From assembly GCA_965279205.1 (NCBI GenBank), contig OZ257144.1, positions 3,162,001-3,226,000 on the forward strand: DNA of 64,000 bases. The letters run 5' to 3'. The number at the start of each line of letters is the position of its first letter. Positions within the stretch are counted from its first letter, which is position 1. This document shows positions 55,955-64,000 of this stretch, piece after piece. This DNA is from UBA7672 sp965279205 (lineage in GTDB: Bacteria > Pseudomonadota > Alphaproteobacteria > Caulobacterales > Hyphomonadaceae). The notes beneath the pieces were generated by a model. That model saw nothing but the letters and a program-made list of their open reading frames with translations, searched no databases and was not told the DNA's origin. Made by a program: the position numbers and the translations under genes.

Positions 55955-57121
55955 ATGGACTTCGAGCTCAGTGAGGATCAGCGGCTGCTGCAGGATCTCG
56001 TCGCGCGGTTTGTGCGCGAGATGCTGTTGCCACTCGAGCAGAAAGTGCTGGAGCGCGACGCCTCGGGACAGGGCGCCTATCTTTCCCACGAGGAGCGCGA
56101 CCGGATCGACGGGCGATCACGTGACATGGGGCTATGGGGGCTCGATGCGCCGGAGGATGTTGGCGGGGCGGACCTGCCGGCGGTGGCCATGATCGGCGTC
56201 AATATCGAGATGGGGAAGACGTGCGTTCCCTATCACCTGCCCCCGGACTCGCCGAACCTGCGCATGCTGATGGCGACGGTGAACGAGGACCAGCGCGAGC
56301 GCTATCTCGCACCCTATGTGCAAAAGGGCACGGTCTCGGCGATCGGGATTTCTGAGCCCGGCGCTGGCGCCGATCCCGCCGCGATGACCACGCGGGCGGT
56401 GCGCGAAGGTGATGAGTGGGTGATCAACGGCCGCAAGATCTGGATCAGCCGCGCGGCCGAGGCTGACTTCACCATCCTGATGGCGGTCACCGACAAACAG
56501 AAGGGTGCGCGCGGGGGCATCTCTGCTTTCCTTGTCGACCGGGGCACGCCAGGCTTCAACGTGCTGCGCCGCATTCCGATGATCGGCGGGCAGTTCACTT
56601 ACGAAGTCGCGCTGGAGAATTGCCGCGTGTCGGCGGCCAACCTGTTGGGGACCGAAGGACAGGGCTTTGCGCCGATGCAGGTGCGTCTGTCGACGCGGCG
56701 GCTACAGATGGCGAGCTGGTCGATCGGCATGGCGCAGCGGGCGCTCGACATGATGCTGGAGTATGCGCCGCAGCGCGTGGTGTTCGGCGAGCCGCTGGCG
56801 AACCGGCAGGCGATCCAGTGGTGGATCGCGGACGCCTACACAAAGATCAAGGCGGCGACGCTTATGACCTATGAGACGGCGTGGAAGCTCGACAGACAAG
56901 CGGACGTGCGCACGGAGATTTCAGCGGTGAAGGCCTATGCGACCGAGATGGCCTATGAGGTGCTCGACCACGCCATGCAGATGTACGGCGCGATGGGCAT
57001 GACCAAGGAACTGCCGCTCGCCCTGATGCAGGCGCAGATGCGCACCATGCGCATCTATGACGGCCCGACCGAGGTGCATAAGTGGGTGGTGGCGAGGAAT
57101 CTGCTGGGATTGAAGCGATAG
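55955..57121 (+). CDS. Acyl-CoA dehydrogenase
   Basis: A 388-residue FAD enzyme that puts a double bond into acyl-CoA. It shows the start ELSEDQRLLQDL, AIGISEPGAGADPAAM, WVINGRKIWISRAAEA for FAD binding, and the C-terminal QMYGAMGMTKELPLALM and RIYDGPTEVHKWVVARNLL. GGGAG lies six bases before the ATG at 55955. It is followed, after one small gene, by an enoyl-CoA hydratase, so both probably serve the same oxidation. Confidence 0.93.
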   Translation: MDFELSEDQRLLQDLVARFVREMLLPLEQKVLERDASGQGAYLSHEERDRIDGRSRDMGLWGLDAPEDVGGADLPAVAMIGVNIEMGKTCVPYHLPPDSPNLRMLMATVNEDQRERYLAPYVQKGTVSAIGISEPGAGADPAAMTTRAVREGDEWVINGRKIWISRAAEADFTILMAVTDKQKGARGGISAFLVDRGTPGFNVLRRIPMIGGQFTYEVALENCRVSAANLLGTEGQGFAPMQVRLSTRRLQMASWSIGMAQRALDMMLEYAPQRVVFGEPLANRQAIQWWIADAYTKIKAATLMTYETAWKLDRQADVRTEISAVKAYATEMAYEVLDHAMQMYGAMGMTKELPLALMQAQMRTMRIYDGPTEVHKWVVARNLLGLKR

Positions 57122-57186
57122 CCATTAGCAAGTTGTTAGGCCGCGCGAGCCAACCTTCCTGACGACATCCGGGTTGGGAGATCGCC

Positions 57187-57657
57187 ATGGGTCCGATTGC
57201 ATCCGCCGCCACACGTAGCGGCATTCTGGCGTTGGCTGCGTTTGTCATCATGGGCGCAACCTGGTGCGCACTCATGCCCAGCGCTCCGCTACAGCACAAG
57301 ATCGACGCTTTTGGTATCATGCTCACAAAGCCTGCCTGGTGGGCGATGGCGCTGCTCGGCTCGCTGAGCCTCTTCGCCTGGATGCGCCTTGCAGCAAAAA
57401 CTCCGGCGAAGCTGCGGCCGTCGCCATTGGTTCAGATCAGCTGGTGGATCGCTTCGACCCTCGCGGCCGCGATCGCGATGGTGGCGCTGACCCAAGGCGT
57501 CAGCGAGGTGAACTCCCTGCTACATGGAATGCGGTTCCCGTCGACCTTGCGCTCCCTGCTCCGCCTGTTCGAAGCAGCGCTCTTCGCCGTCGCCATCGTT
57601 CGCATCGCGCTTCCCCTGCTGCCGCGCTTCGATAGGATGCCGCCTCACAAGGCGTGA
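57187..57657 (+). CDS. Four-helix membrane protein of unknown function
   Basis: A 156-residue protein with four predicted membrane helices and short charged loops, ending RFDRMPPHKA in the cytoplasm. GGGAG precedes the ATG. It may belong to the DUF2975 group, but the match is only by topology. It lies between the acyl-CoA dehydrogenase and enoyl-CoA hydratase genes on the same strand. Confidence 0.7.
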   Translation: MGPIASAATRSGILALAAFVIMGATWCALMPSAPLQHKIDAFGIMLTKPAWWAMALLGSLSLFAWMRLAAKTPAKLRPSPLVQISWWIASTLAAAIAMVALTQGVSEVNSLLHGMRFPSTLRSLLRLFEAALFAVAIVRIALPLLPRFDRMPPHKA

Positions 57658-57666
57658 GGACCATCC

Positions 57667-58446
57667 ATGACTGACCGCATCGGCGACGTTCACATCACGC
57701 GCGACGGGCATGTTGCGACCGTTACCATTCGCAAGCCGCCGAACAATTCGGTGAGTGTCGACCTGATGCGCGATCTGGCGGATGCGCTGGAGGGATTGGG
57801 CAAGGAGGCGGATGTTCGCGCGGTCGTGCTGGCGACCGAGGGGAAAGTGTTCTGCGCAGGGGCGGATCTTTCGAGGCGGGCGTCGGAGGTCGGGCTGGAT
57901 TCACCCACGAGCAATCCGCTCTATGACCAGGCCGTGCGGCTCTATGCACAGGAGCTGCCGATCGTGGCGGCGATACAGGGCGCGGCAGTGGGTGCTGGGC
58001 TTGGGCTGGCGCTGGTGGCGGATTTCCGCGTGGCGGCGCCGGAGGCGCGGTTTGCGGCGAACTTCACAAAGCTGGGCTTCCATCCGGGCTTCGGCCTCAC
58101 CTACACCCTGCCCCGGCTGGTCGGGCGGCAGGCGGCGGCGCACATGTTCCTGACCGGCGGACGCTACGACGCCAACGAGGCTCTGCGCATCGGGTTGGTG
58201 GACGAGGTGACGAGCGCGGAGAACCTGCTGACGGCGGCGCACGCGCTAGCCGCGCGGATCGCCGTCAACGCGCCGCTGGCCGTGCGCTCGACGCGCAAGA
58301 CGCTGCGAGCTGATCTGGCAGCGGCTGTGCGCGCGGCAACGGACCATGAGTTCGCCGAACAGCAATGGCTGATGAAGACGGACGACTTCAAGGAAGGTGT
58401 GAAGTCCGTGGCGGAACGCCGGGCGGGTGACTTCAAGGGCCGCTAG
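57667..58446 (+). CDS. Enoyl-CoA hydratase/isomerase family protein
   Basis: A 259-residue crotonase with the oxyanion-hole elements VFCAGADLSRRA and AIQGAAVGAGLGLALVADFRVA, and the FTKLGFHPGFGLTYTLPRLVG segment where the catalytic glutamate often sits, here replaced by His. It starts 9 bp after the previous stop and probably hydrates the product of the acyl-CoA dehydrogenase upstream. Its end overlaps the convergent TetR gene by 4 bp. Confidence 0.92.
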   Translation: MTDRIGDVHITRDGHVATVTIRKPPNNSVSVDLMRDLADALEGLGKEADVRAVVLATEGKVFCAGADLSRRASEVGLDSPTSNPLYDQAVRLYAQELPIVAAIQGAAVGAGLGLALVADFRVAAPEARFAANFTKLGFHPGFGLTYTLPRLVGRQAAAHMFLTGGRYDANEALRIGLVDEVTSAENLLTAAHALAARIAVNAPLAVRSTRKTLRADLAAAVRAATDHEFAEQQWLMKTDDFKEGVKSVAERRAGDFKGR

Positions 58447-59093
58447 AGCGCTTCGATCCCGCCAAGGAAGACCTTCACGGCGCGTTCGACAGTATCGCGG
58501 ATTTCCTGCTCGGTCGGCTTGAACGATGGATTCAGCAACGCGCGGAACTGCATGCGCGAACGCACGAGGTCGAAGTAAACCGACGCGGCCAGCTCGAAAT
58601 TGTCGATGCGGATCTCACCAGCCTTGGCGCGGTCTTCCAGATAGGTCGCAAGCGCGCGGCGCACGGCTTCGGGCCCACGCGTGCTCTGTGCGGCCATGTC
58701 GGGGAATTTCTTCGCCTGCGCCACCATGAGGCGGAACACGTCGAGAGATTCCGCCTGCATCTGCCGCGTCAAAAAGGCCTCGCCAATCCGCTGCAGGCCT
58801 TCGCGCACCGGGGCGTGGGCCGCTAGCTCGATATGCATCTGTTCGGTGAGCTGCTCGACACGGCTGTCGATCATCGCCTCGAACAGGCCCTGCTTGCCGC
58901 CGAACTGGGCATAGAGCGTCGACAGAGAACCCCCGGCCCGCTTGACGATTTCGGCCATGTTGGCCGCCTCGTAGCCGCACTCGAGGAAGACATCGCGGGC
59001 AGCCTTCAGGAAGGCGGCGCGGCGAAGCTCTGCCCGACCGGCTTCGGGCTCCGGAGGCGGAACGGTGGTCTGCGACGAATCGTGCTGGGCCAT
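58443..59093 (-). CDS. TetR-family repressor, probable regulator of the EmrAB pump
   Basis: A 216-residue repressor with the helix-turn-helix AEIVKRAGGSLSTLYAQFGGKQGLF at about 50-75, preceded by a helix LRRAAFLKAARDVFLECGY. The C-terminal half is a typical all-helical ligand domain. It is divergent from the pump genes, with a near-perfect palindrome between them, which makes it the likely autoregulated repressor that responds to pump substrates. ATG at 59093 is preferred; a TTG upstream is possible. Confidence 0.9.
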   Translation of the reverse strand: MAQHDSSQTTVPPPEPEAGRAELRRAAFLKAARDVFLECGYEAANMAEIVKRAGGSLSTLYAQFGGKQGLFEAMIDSRVEQLTEQMHIELAAHAPVREGLQRIGEAFLTRQMQAESLDVFRLMVAQAKKFPDMAAQSTRGPEAVRRALATYLEDRAKAGEIRIDNFELAASVYFDLVRSRMQFRALLNPSFKPTEQEIRDTVERAVKVFLGGIEAL

Positions 59094-59143
59094 CTTTTTA
59101 GAGTTACTCGTTGCGGCAGCGTCTTGATACTCGGGCAAGTGAG

Positions 59144-59167
59144 GTTACATTTCAACTGAAACGTAAC
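59144..59167. promoter_or_regulatory. 24-bp operator palindrome between TetR and emrA
   Basis: GTTACATTTCA (59144-59154), two bases AC, then TGAAACGTAAC (59157-59167). Ten of eleven base pairs match. It lies 51 bp before the tetR start and 66 bp before emrA, where it could block both promoters. The size suits a TetR dimer. Confidence 0.7.
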
Positions 59168-59232
59168 GGGAATTACATATCCTGCGTTTTTAGCGACGCG
59201 GGTTTGTAGCAGCCCGGACAGGACACCCAAAG

Positions 59233-60375
59233 ATGGCTCTCAAGACCGTCAAGATCGAGCCCGGCGCCGCTGCGGCAGAAACGACGCCGCCAGCTGACGC
59301 TCCGCAGACCGCGGAAGCTACCGCAACAGCTGGCAAAGGCGGCACGCGCAAGAAGGTGCTGCTCGGCATCGCCTCGATCGCCGTGTTTGCCGGCCTGTGG
59401 TTCGGAACCGACTGGTTCCTCAATGGCCGTTTCAACATCTCGACCGACAACGCCCACATCCGCGCCGACATCACGCGCGTGACGCCCAAGGTGCAGGGCT
59501 ATGTCACCGCCATCCACGTGCAGGACAACCAGCCGGTGAAAGCCGGCGACCTGCTCGTCTCGCTCGAAGCCGCCGATTTCCAGGCTGCTGTCTCCGAAGC
59601 CCGGGCCGACCTTGCCCAGGCCGAGGCCGATGCCGCGCAGTCGCGCGCGCGCATTGCAGCCCAGCGTGACCAGCTGGCTGAATCCCGCGCCGCGCAGGAA
59701 GCCGCTGACTCGTCCGCCGACTGGTCGACCTCCGACGCGAAGCGCCTCGCCGAGCTTGCCGAGAAGGGCTGGTATCCGAAAGCCCGCGTTGAGCAGGCCC
59801 AGGCCGCCGAGCGCACCGCCAACGCCCAGCGCACGCAGGCCGAGGCTTCCGTCACCGCCCAGCGCAGCCAGCTTTCCAGCACCGAGGCCGCCGCCCGTTC
59901 CTCAGATGCGCGCGTGGAAGCAGCGCGCGCCAAGCTTGAAGCCGCCGAACTCAATCTCGGCCGCACCGAGATCCGCGCGCCGATCGATGGCGTGGTTGCC
60001 AACAGGGTCGTCGCCGAGGGCCAACTGCTGTCGCCCAACCAGGTGGCGATGGCGATCGTGCCGGCAGGCGACGCCTATGTGATCGCCAACTTCAAGGAAA
60101 CCCAGATCGCCGAGATGAAGCCGGGCCAGTGCGTCAGCATCCATGTCGACGCCTATCCGAGCCTGAAAGTCACCGGCCATGTCGAAAGTCTTGCACCTAA
60201 CACCGGCGCGACGTTCAGCCTCGTTCCGCAGGACACGGCGACCGGCAACTTCACCAAGATCGTCCAGCGCGTTCCCGTGCGCATCTCGATCGACAAGGAA
60301 GCGCTGTCCACCGGCCTCCTGCGCTCGGGCCTGCAGGTCGTAGCGGTCGTCACCACCAAGCCTGACTGCAAGTAG
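59233..60375 (+). CDS. emrA: HlyD/EmrA-family periplasmic adaptor of a drug pump
   Basis: A 380-residue membrane-fusion protein. A disordered N-terminus leads to one membrane helix (about 41-58), a lipoyl-like domain (TPKVQGYVTAIHVQDNQPVKAGDLL), a long coiled-coil hairpin rich in Ala/Gln/Arg, the returning lipoyl half (LGRTEIRAPIDGVVANRVV) and a beta-barrel part. It links the inner-membrane transporter encoded 5 bp downstream to an outer-membrane channel, which is not encoded nearby. Confidence 0.93.
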   Translation: MALKTVKIEPGAAAAETTPPADAPQTAEATATAGKGGTRKKVLLGIASIAVFAGLWFGTDWFLNGRFNISTDNAHIRADITRVTPKVQGYVTAIHVQDNQPVKAGDLLVSLEAADFQAAVSEARADLAQAEADAAQSRARIAAQRDQLAESRAAQEAADSSADWSTSDAKRLAELAEKGWYPKARVEQAQAAERTANAQRTQAEASVTAQRSQLSSTEAAARSSDARVEAARAKLEAAELNLGRTEIRAPIDGVVANRVVAEGQLLSPNQVAMAIVPAGDAYVIANFKETQIAEMKPGQCVSIHVDAYPSLKVTGHVESLAPNTGATFSLVPQDTATGNFTKIVQRVPVRISIDKEALSTGLLRSGLQVVAVVTTKPDCK

Positions 60376-60380
60376 GCGCC

Positions 60381-61985
60381 ATGAGCGCTACCGCCGCCCC
60401 AGCAGCCGGACCGCCCGCCGCGCCGGTCTATCCGGCGAAGGGCTCGCGTGAAGCTCTGATGCTGAACATCGGGTTCTTCTCGATGGTCATCGGCATGTTC
60501 ATGGCGATCCTGGATATCCAGATCGTCGCTTCATCGATCTCGCAGATCCAGGCGGGCGTTTCGGCCAGCGCCGACGAGGTGGCGTGGATCCAGACCAGCT
60601 ATCTCATCGCCGAGGTGATCGGCATTCCTCTTTCGGGCCTGCTGAACCGTGCCCTGTCGATGCGGCGGCTGTTCGTGTACTCGGCAGTGGGCTTCACCCT
60701 CGCCTCGACGCTCTGCGCGTTCGCGTGGGACCTCAACAGCCTGATCGTCTTCCGCTGCATCCAGGGCTTCCTCGGCGCAGCGATGATCCCGACGACGATG
60801 GCGGCGGCGTTCAGCCTGTTCGGACCGAACCGGTCGATGCTGCAGCAAGTCATGATCGGCATGGTGGCGACACTGGCGCCGTCGATCGGGCCGACGCTCG
60901 GCGGCTGGATCACCGAGCACCTGAGCTGGCACTGGCTGTTCCTCGTCAACGTCATCCCCGGCATCATCGCAGCAACGATGGTGTGGAACTTCATTCCGAA
61001 ATCGCCGCACAATCACAGCCTGATCAAGAACATCGACATCATCGGCCTTGCCGCCATGGCGCTGTTCCTCGGTTCGTTCGAATACGTGTTCGAGGAAGGC
61101 CCGGCTGCGGGTTGGCTCGAGGACAGCGACCTGGTGATGTGGATGTTCCTCTGCTCGCTGGGCGGCGTGGTCTTCTTCTGGCGGGCGCTGACACGCGCCA
61201 ACCCCGTCGTCGATCTCAACGTGTTCAGGGACAGGAATTTCGCGGTCGGCTCGATGATGGCGACAGTGGTCGGCTTCGGGCTGTTTGGCTCGGTCTATCT
61301 GACGCCGCTGTTCCTCGGCTCTGTGCGTGGGTTCAATTCGTTGCAGATCGGACAGATCATGAGCGTGGGCGGCCTCGCCATGTTCGTCGGTGGCCCGATC
61401 GCGGGCGCGATGATCCGAAGGTTCGACCCGCGCATCGTGCTCGCGACCGGTCTCTCCTTCGCGGCCATCGGGCTCTACTGGAACAGTTTCCTCACCGCCG
61501 ACTCGTCGTTTGAAGAGCTTTTCTGGCCGCAGGCCTTCAGGGGTCTTGGCCTGATCATGTCGATGGTCCCGTCAAATTTCGTGGCCCTCGGCACTCTGCC
61601 GCCGATGAAGCTGCCGAACGCAACCGGCCTCGTTACCGTGTGCCGCAACCTCGGCGGCGCCGTCGGCCTCGCTGCGCTCAACACGATGCGGCTCAATTAC
61701 AGCAACCTTCACAACCAGGAACTCTCGGCCGGCCTCGATCCGACACGCCCCGAGGTTCAGTCATGGCTGCAGCAGACCGAAGTGGCGCTGCGAGCGGCGG
61801 GCGAATCCGAGCCCGCTACGCTTGCCATCGCCCAGCTTGCGCGCCGCATGCAGATCGAGTCGGCGGTGATGACGTTCAACAACCTGTTTCTCGCGATGGC
61901 GGTCTGCTTCGCGGTGATGCTGTTCATGGTGCCGCTGCTGAAACGCCCGCCGCCGGCCGGACAGGCCCAGCCGGAGGCGCACTGA
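60381..61985 (+). CDS. emrB: DHA2-family multidrug efflux MFS transporter (EmrB type)
   Basis: A 534-residue transporter with 14 predicted helices. It has AILDIQIVASSISQIQ in helix 1 and GPTLGGWITEHLSWHWLF, the motif-C region, which is diagnostic of EmrB-like drug:proton antiporters. It is coupled to emrA and controlled by the divergent TetR. Export of hydrophobic toxins is likely. Confidence 0.94.
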   Translation: MSATAAPAAGPPAAPVYPAKGSREALMLNIGFFSMVIGMFMAILDIQIVASSISQIQAGVSASADEVAWIQTSYLIAEVIGIPLSGLLNRALSMRRLFVYSAVGFTLASTLCAFAWDLNSLIVFRCIQGFLGAAMIPTTMAAAFSLFGPNRSMLQQVMIGMVATLAPSIGPTLGGWITEHLSWHWLFLVNVIPGIIAATMVWNFIPKSPHNHSLIKNIDIIGLAAMALFLGSFEYVFEEGPAAGWLEDSDLVMWMFLCSLGGVVFFWRALTRANPVVDLNVFRDRNFAVGSMMATVVGFGLFGSVYLTPLFLGSVRGFNSLQIGQIMSVGGLAMFVGGPIAGAMIRRFDPRIVLATGLSFAAIGLYWNSFLTADSSFEELFWPQAFRGLGLIMSMVPSNFVALGTLPPMKLPNATGLVTVCRNLGGAVGLAALNTMRLNYSNLHNQELSAGLDPTRPEVQSWLQQTEVALRAAGESEPATLAIAQLARRMQIESAVMTFNNLFLAMAVCFAVMLFMVPLLKRPPPAGQAQPEAH

Positions 61986-62001
61986 TCCCGGAATCCCGGA
62001 G

Positions 62002-62742
62002 CTACTCGAAATGCAGGTAGGCCGGGTCGAACGCGGATATCTCGGCAAGACGAGCGCGATCCAGCAGGTCTATCTGGCCTTTCCGGTATTCCGCGGTCTT
62101 GTCTTCCGACAGGCGGCGGAAGGTGCGGTTCACGTGGATCACGCTGATGCCGAGGATGTCGGCAAAGTCTTCCTGGTTCAGTGGCAGCTCGATCGTCCGC
62201 CCGTGCATCTGCCCGATCGCTTGCAGGCGGGCTTCCAGCTCGCACAGCGCGTGCGCCAGCTTCTCAAGACTGTCACGGCGACCAAGCGAGACCACGCGTT
62301 CGGCAAGGATCGATTCCTCCTGCCCCGCCGTCCAAGCCAGCGCCGCGGCGAGGCCTGGATAACGCTCGAACAGCTCCGCTCCACTGGGCGCGTCGATACG
62401 AATGACACTGACTGGCGTGCGAGCCGTAAGATCGAAGCTCGACACCTTGAACAGCATGGAATCGACACACAGTATGTCGCCCGGCAGAGCGTAGTTGACG
62501 ATCTGGCGGCGGCCGGAAGCCAGCCCACGCGACCGGAACACCCAGCCCGACTCCACCAGATAGAGCTGAGGGCAGCGCTCGTTTTCCTTCACGATGGGAC
62601 GGCCGGCGGAAATCTCCACGCGGTCCCGTGCCAAGGTCTTCAGATCGCGGACCAGCGTGTCAGCCAGCGGGCCGAGGCTGGCCATTTTGCGGCGCAGCAG
62701 TTCAGCCGCACGGTCGATGGGGGACTCTGTCCTGGACTGCAT
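62002..62742 (-). CDS. Crp/Fnr-family transcriptional regulator
   Basis: A 246-residue regulator with an N-terminal cyclic-nucleotide-binding fold (about 30-150, ending with IDAPSGAELFERYPGLA), a dimer helix, and a C-terminal winged helix with LNQEDFADILGISVIHVNRTFRRLSE. No Fnr-type cysteine cluster is seen. The ATG at 62742 is preferred over longer frames. Target genes are unknown, but a Crp-like palindrome lies 195 bp upstream of its start. Confidence 0.9.
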   Translation of the reverse strand: MQSRTESPIDRAAELLRRKMASLGPLADTLVRDLKTLARDRVEISAGRPIVKENERCPQLYLVESGWVFRSRGLASGRRQIVNYALPGDILCVDSMLFKVSSFDLTARTPVSVIRIDAPSGAELFERYPGLAAALAWTAGQEESILAERVVSLGRRDSLEKLAHALCELEARLQAIGQMHGRTIELPLNQEDFADILGISVIHVNRTFRRLSEDKTAEYRKGQIDLLDRARLAEISAFDPAYLHFE

Positions 62743-63081
62743 TGTCAGGTCCGTCACACGATTGCCCGGCCGCGGCGCGCCGCGGCGGCTTTCGTTTGTG
62801 CAGGAATGCAAAACTCAATGGGAACAGCGCACGCACAGGCATAACGGGTTGTCGAGCAGGGCATGTATCACCTTCAGTCGCATGTCCCGCCCGACTAACT
62901 CAGAACAACCGAACGCGACTTAGCGTGCATCAGTTCCGTGACAAAAATCACAAGGAAAACTGACTGTGCCGGTTCGGCGCCGGTGCGTGGCAAAGCAGCG
63001 GCGAACGGTGTCTGCCGCGCCTCAATGAAGGCGGTGGCAACTTGACGTTGTCTTGAGTTGGACCTGCGTTACTGCGCTGAC
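62743..63081. other. Intergenic region between the Crp/Fnr gene and the repeat-protein gene
   Basis: About 340 bases without a supported gene. It holds a Crp-like palindrome at 62937-62952 and presumably the promoter of the Crp/Fnr gene. No terminator or riboswitch was recognised. Confidence 0.4.
62937..62952. promoter_or_regulatory. Crp/Fnr-type binding site upstream of the Crp/Fnr gene
   Basis: CGTGA, six bases (CAAAAA), TCACA: nine of the ten key positions of the TGTGA-N6-TCACA consensus. It lies about 195 bp upstream of the divergent side of the regulator gene. Autoregulation is a plausible reading but not shown. Confidence 0.45.
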
Positions 63082-64000
63082 TTAGCGAATGCTAATCGCA
63101 CGCCTTGCGAGAACGGCGCGGCCGCCAGGCGCATCGAGAACATATCTGATCTCGTACTCACCGGCTTCGTTCGGCGCCGTCAACTCGGCGGCGGCGTTAT
63201 CCGTGTAGAAGTAGGACAGCTCGCCGCTGGTCTTCGTCTCGCCCTTCCTGACCAGGTCGACATAGTCGCCGCTCGACTTCGGGCCGGTCCAGACGACCTT
63301 GACCTTCGCGCCCTTGGCCGCGCTTGCGGGCGCATCGAGCGTCGCGCGGGCCGCGGTGACGGTCAGTGGCGTTGTCGCCGGGACCTTGCGGCCGCCAGGA
63401 CCGTCGAGGACATAGCGGATGTCGTAGGCGCCCGCCGCGGACGGCGCTTCCAGCTTCGCGGGGCTGCCAGCGCCGGTGTAAGCGTAGGTGATCTCGCCGC
63501 TGGTCTCTGTCTCACCCTTCTTGGTGATGTCGATGTAGTCGCCGGGGCCGTTGGGGCCGGTCCATGAGACTTCCAGGGCTTGGCCGGTCGTCGCAGCTGC
63601 CACCACCACGAGAGTTGCAACAGCGGCGCTGACAGCAAGAGGGGAGATCGCCTTCACCGAGCGCTTGCCGGAAAGGTCGATCACGTAGCGAAGATCGTAG
63701 TCGCCGGCCGCCGTCGGCGCACGCACGATGACCGAGCCATTTGAATTGCGCACATAAGCGTAGGTTATCTCGCCGCGTACATCCGAATAACCGCGTGGCA
63801 CGAGGTCGATATAGTCGCCGCCATTGCCCGGGCCGGTCCAGCCGACTGTTACACTGGCGCCAGCAATCGCTGTCGCAGGGGCAGTCAGTTTCGCCTCACC
63901 ATCGACGGGCGGAGCAGCCGGATCAGCGGGCTGCGCTTCGGCGGCTGGGGCTGCGGGGTTGGGTTCGCCGACGGCAATTCCCTGCGCTGGAGTCGCGGTG
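63082..64000 (-). CDS. C-terminal part of a protein with three ~92-residue beta-rich repeats (5' end outside the window)
   Basis: The open frame continues past the window edge. A Pro/Ala-rich linker (about 40 residues) leads to three tandem repeats. Each has WTGP then a GDY(I/V)D(L/I) strand, a G(E)ITYAY or GELSYFY strand, and an (A)PxxxGxYxxRYV strand; WTGP starts at 63840, 63564 and 63291. The same repeats are known at the end of some von Willebrand A-domain proteins of alphaproteobacteria, so the missing part may hold a VWA domain. Probably exported. Confidence 0.8.
   Translation of the reverse strand, partial: TATPAQGIAVGEPNPAAPAAEAQPADPAAPPVDGEAKLTAPATAIAGASVTVGWTGPGNGGDYIDLVPRGYSDVRGEITYAYVRNSNGSVIVRAPTAAGDYDLRYVIDLSGKRSVKAISPLAVSAAVATLVVVAAATTGQALEVSWTGPNGPGDYIDITKKGETETSGEITYAYTGAGSPAKLEAPSAAGAYDIRYVLDGPGGRKVPATTPLTVTAARATLDAPASAAKGAKVKVVWTGPKSSGDYVDLVRKGETKTSGELSYFYTDNAAAELTAPNEAGEYEIRYVLDAPGGRAVLARRAISIR

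Overview
The window is 64 kb of dense, GC-rich chromosomal DNA from a Gram-negative bacterium. Gene content points to an alphaproteobacterium, most likely Hyphomonadaceae or another Caulobacterales-like lineage. Pointers are a TonB-dependent receptor, many small periplasmic and lipoprotein genes, DUF1499, DUF4199 and DUF4328 membrane proteins, GTP-type PEP carboxykinase, pyrophosphate-type phosphofructokinase, several acyl-CoA enzymes and an EmrAB-type pump. The taxonomic placement is inference from gene families; no rRNA or other phylogenetic marker was analysed. No prophage, insertion sequence, CRISPR array or replication origin was seen.

Layout. 1-6.4 kb: a divergent regulator (two TetR units fused in one protein) faces a TonB-dependent receptor, a serine hydrolase of the beta-lactamase fold and a lipoprotein M19 dipeptidase, which looks like an uptake-and-hydrolysis locus. 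6.5-6.8 kb: tRNA-Gln(TTG) and tRNA-Pro(CGG). 7-10.7 kb: SppA, then a compact three-gene operon (TIGR01244 phosphatase-like protein, metallo-beta-lactamase-fold hydrolase, histidine phosphatase). 10.8-17.6 kb: two peptide-type ABC permeases and a matching substrate-binding lipoprotein, interrupted by six opposite-strand genes that include a membrane-tethered LuxR regulator and two tandem paralogous periplasmic proteins; no ABC ATPase is present. 17.6-24.5 kb: DUF1499 protein, acyl-CoA synthetase, glycerophosphodiesterase lipoprotein, PEP carboxykinase and a DUF4328 protein. 24.5-25.1 kb: a doubtful gene whose 3' half is palindromic repeat DNA. 25.1-28 kb: an SDR, pdxH, cyclase and YjbR run. 28-33.5 kb: amino-acid permease, aroC, glycine-zipper protein, TlyA and ZntB. 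33.5-35.2 kb: a TIR-coiled-coil-transmembrane protein next to two tandem small membrane proteins, the most defence- or signalling-like part of the window. 35.3-44.4 kb: acyl-CoA synthetase, acetyltransferase, AEC transporter, CE15-like lipoprotein, SthA, PPi-phosphofructokinase and amidase. 44.5-49.7 kb: small proteins, a broken lipoprotein gene, desaturase, TPR protein, beta-barrel protein and hydrolase lipoprotein. 49.8-58.4 kb: uvrC carrying an in-frame palindromic insertion, a crotonase gene with an in-frame TGA, GrpB, a membrane protein, an HExxH protein, amidohydrolase, acyl-CoA dehydrogenase and enoyl-CoA hydratase. 58.4-62.7 kb: TetR, EmrA and EmrB around a near-perfect 24-bp operator palindrome, then a Crp/Fnr regulator. 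63.1-64 kb: the 3' end of a gene with three ~92-residue repeats that runs off the window.

How the genes fit together. Most are housekeeping or catabolic. PPi-phosphofructokinase, GTP-PEPCK and soluble transhydrogenase suggest reversible, energy-sparing carbon flow. The two acyl-CoA synthetases, acyl-CoA dehydrogenase and crotonases suggest fatty-acid or aromatic-acid use. Points of special interest are the TIR protein, the palindromic insertion in uvrC, the two genes broken by in-frame TGA codons, the duplicated start region of the phosphofructokinase gene, and the regulatory palindromes.
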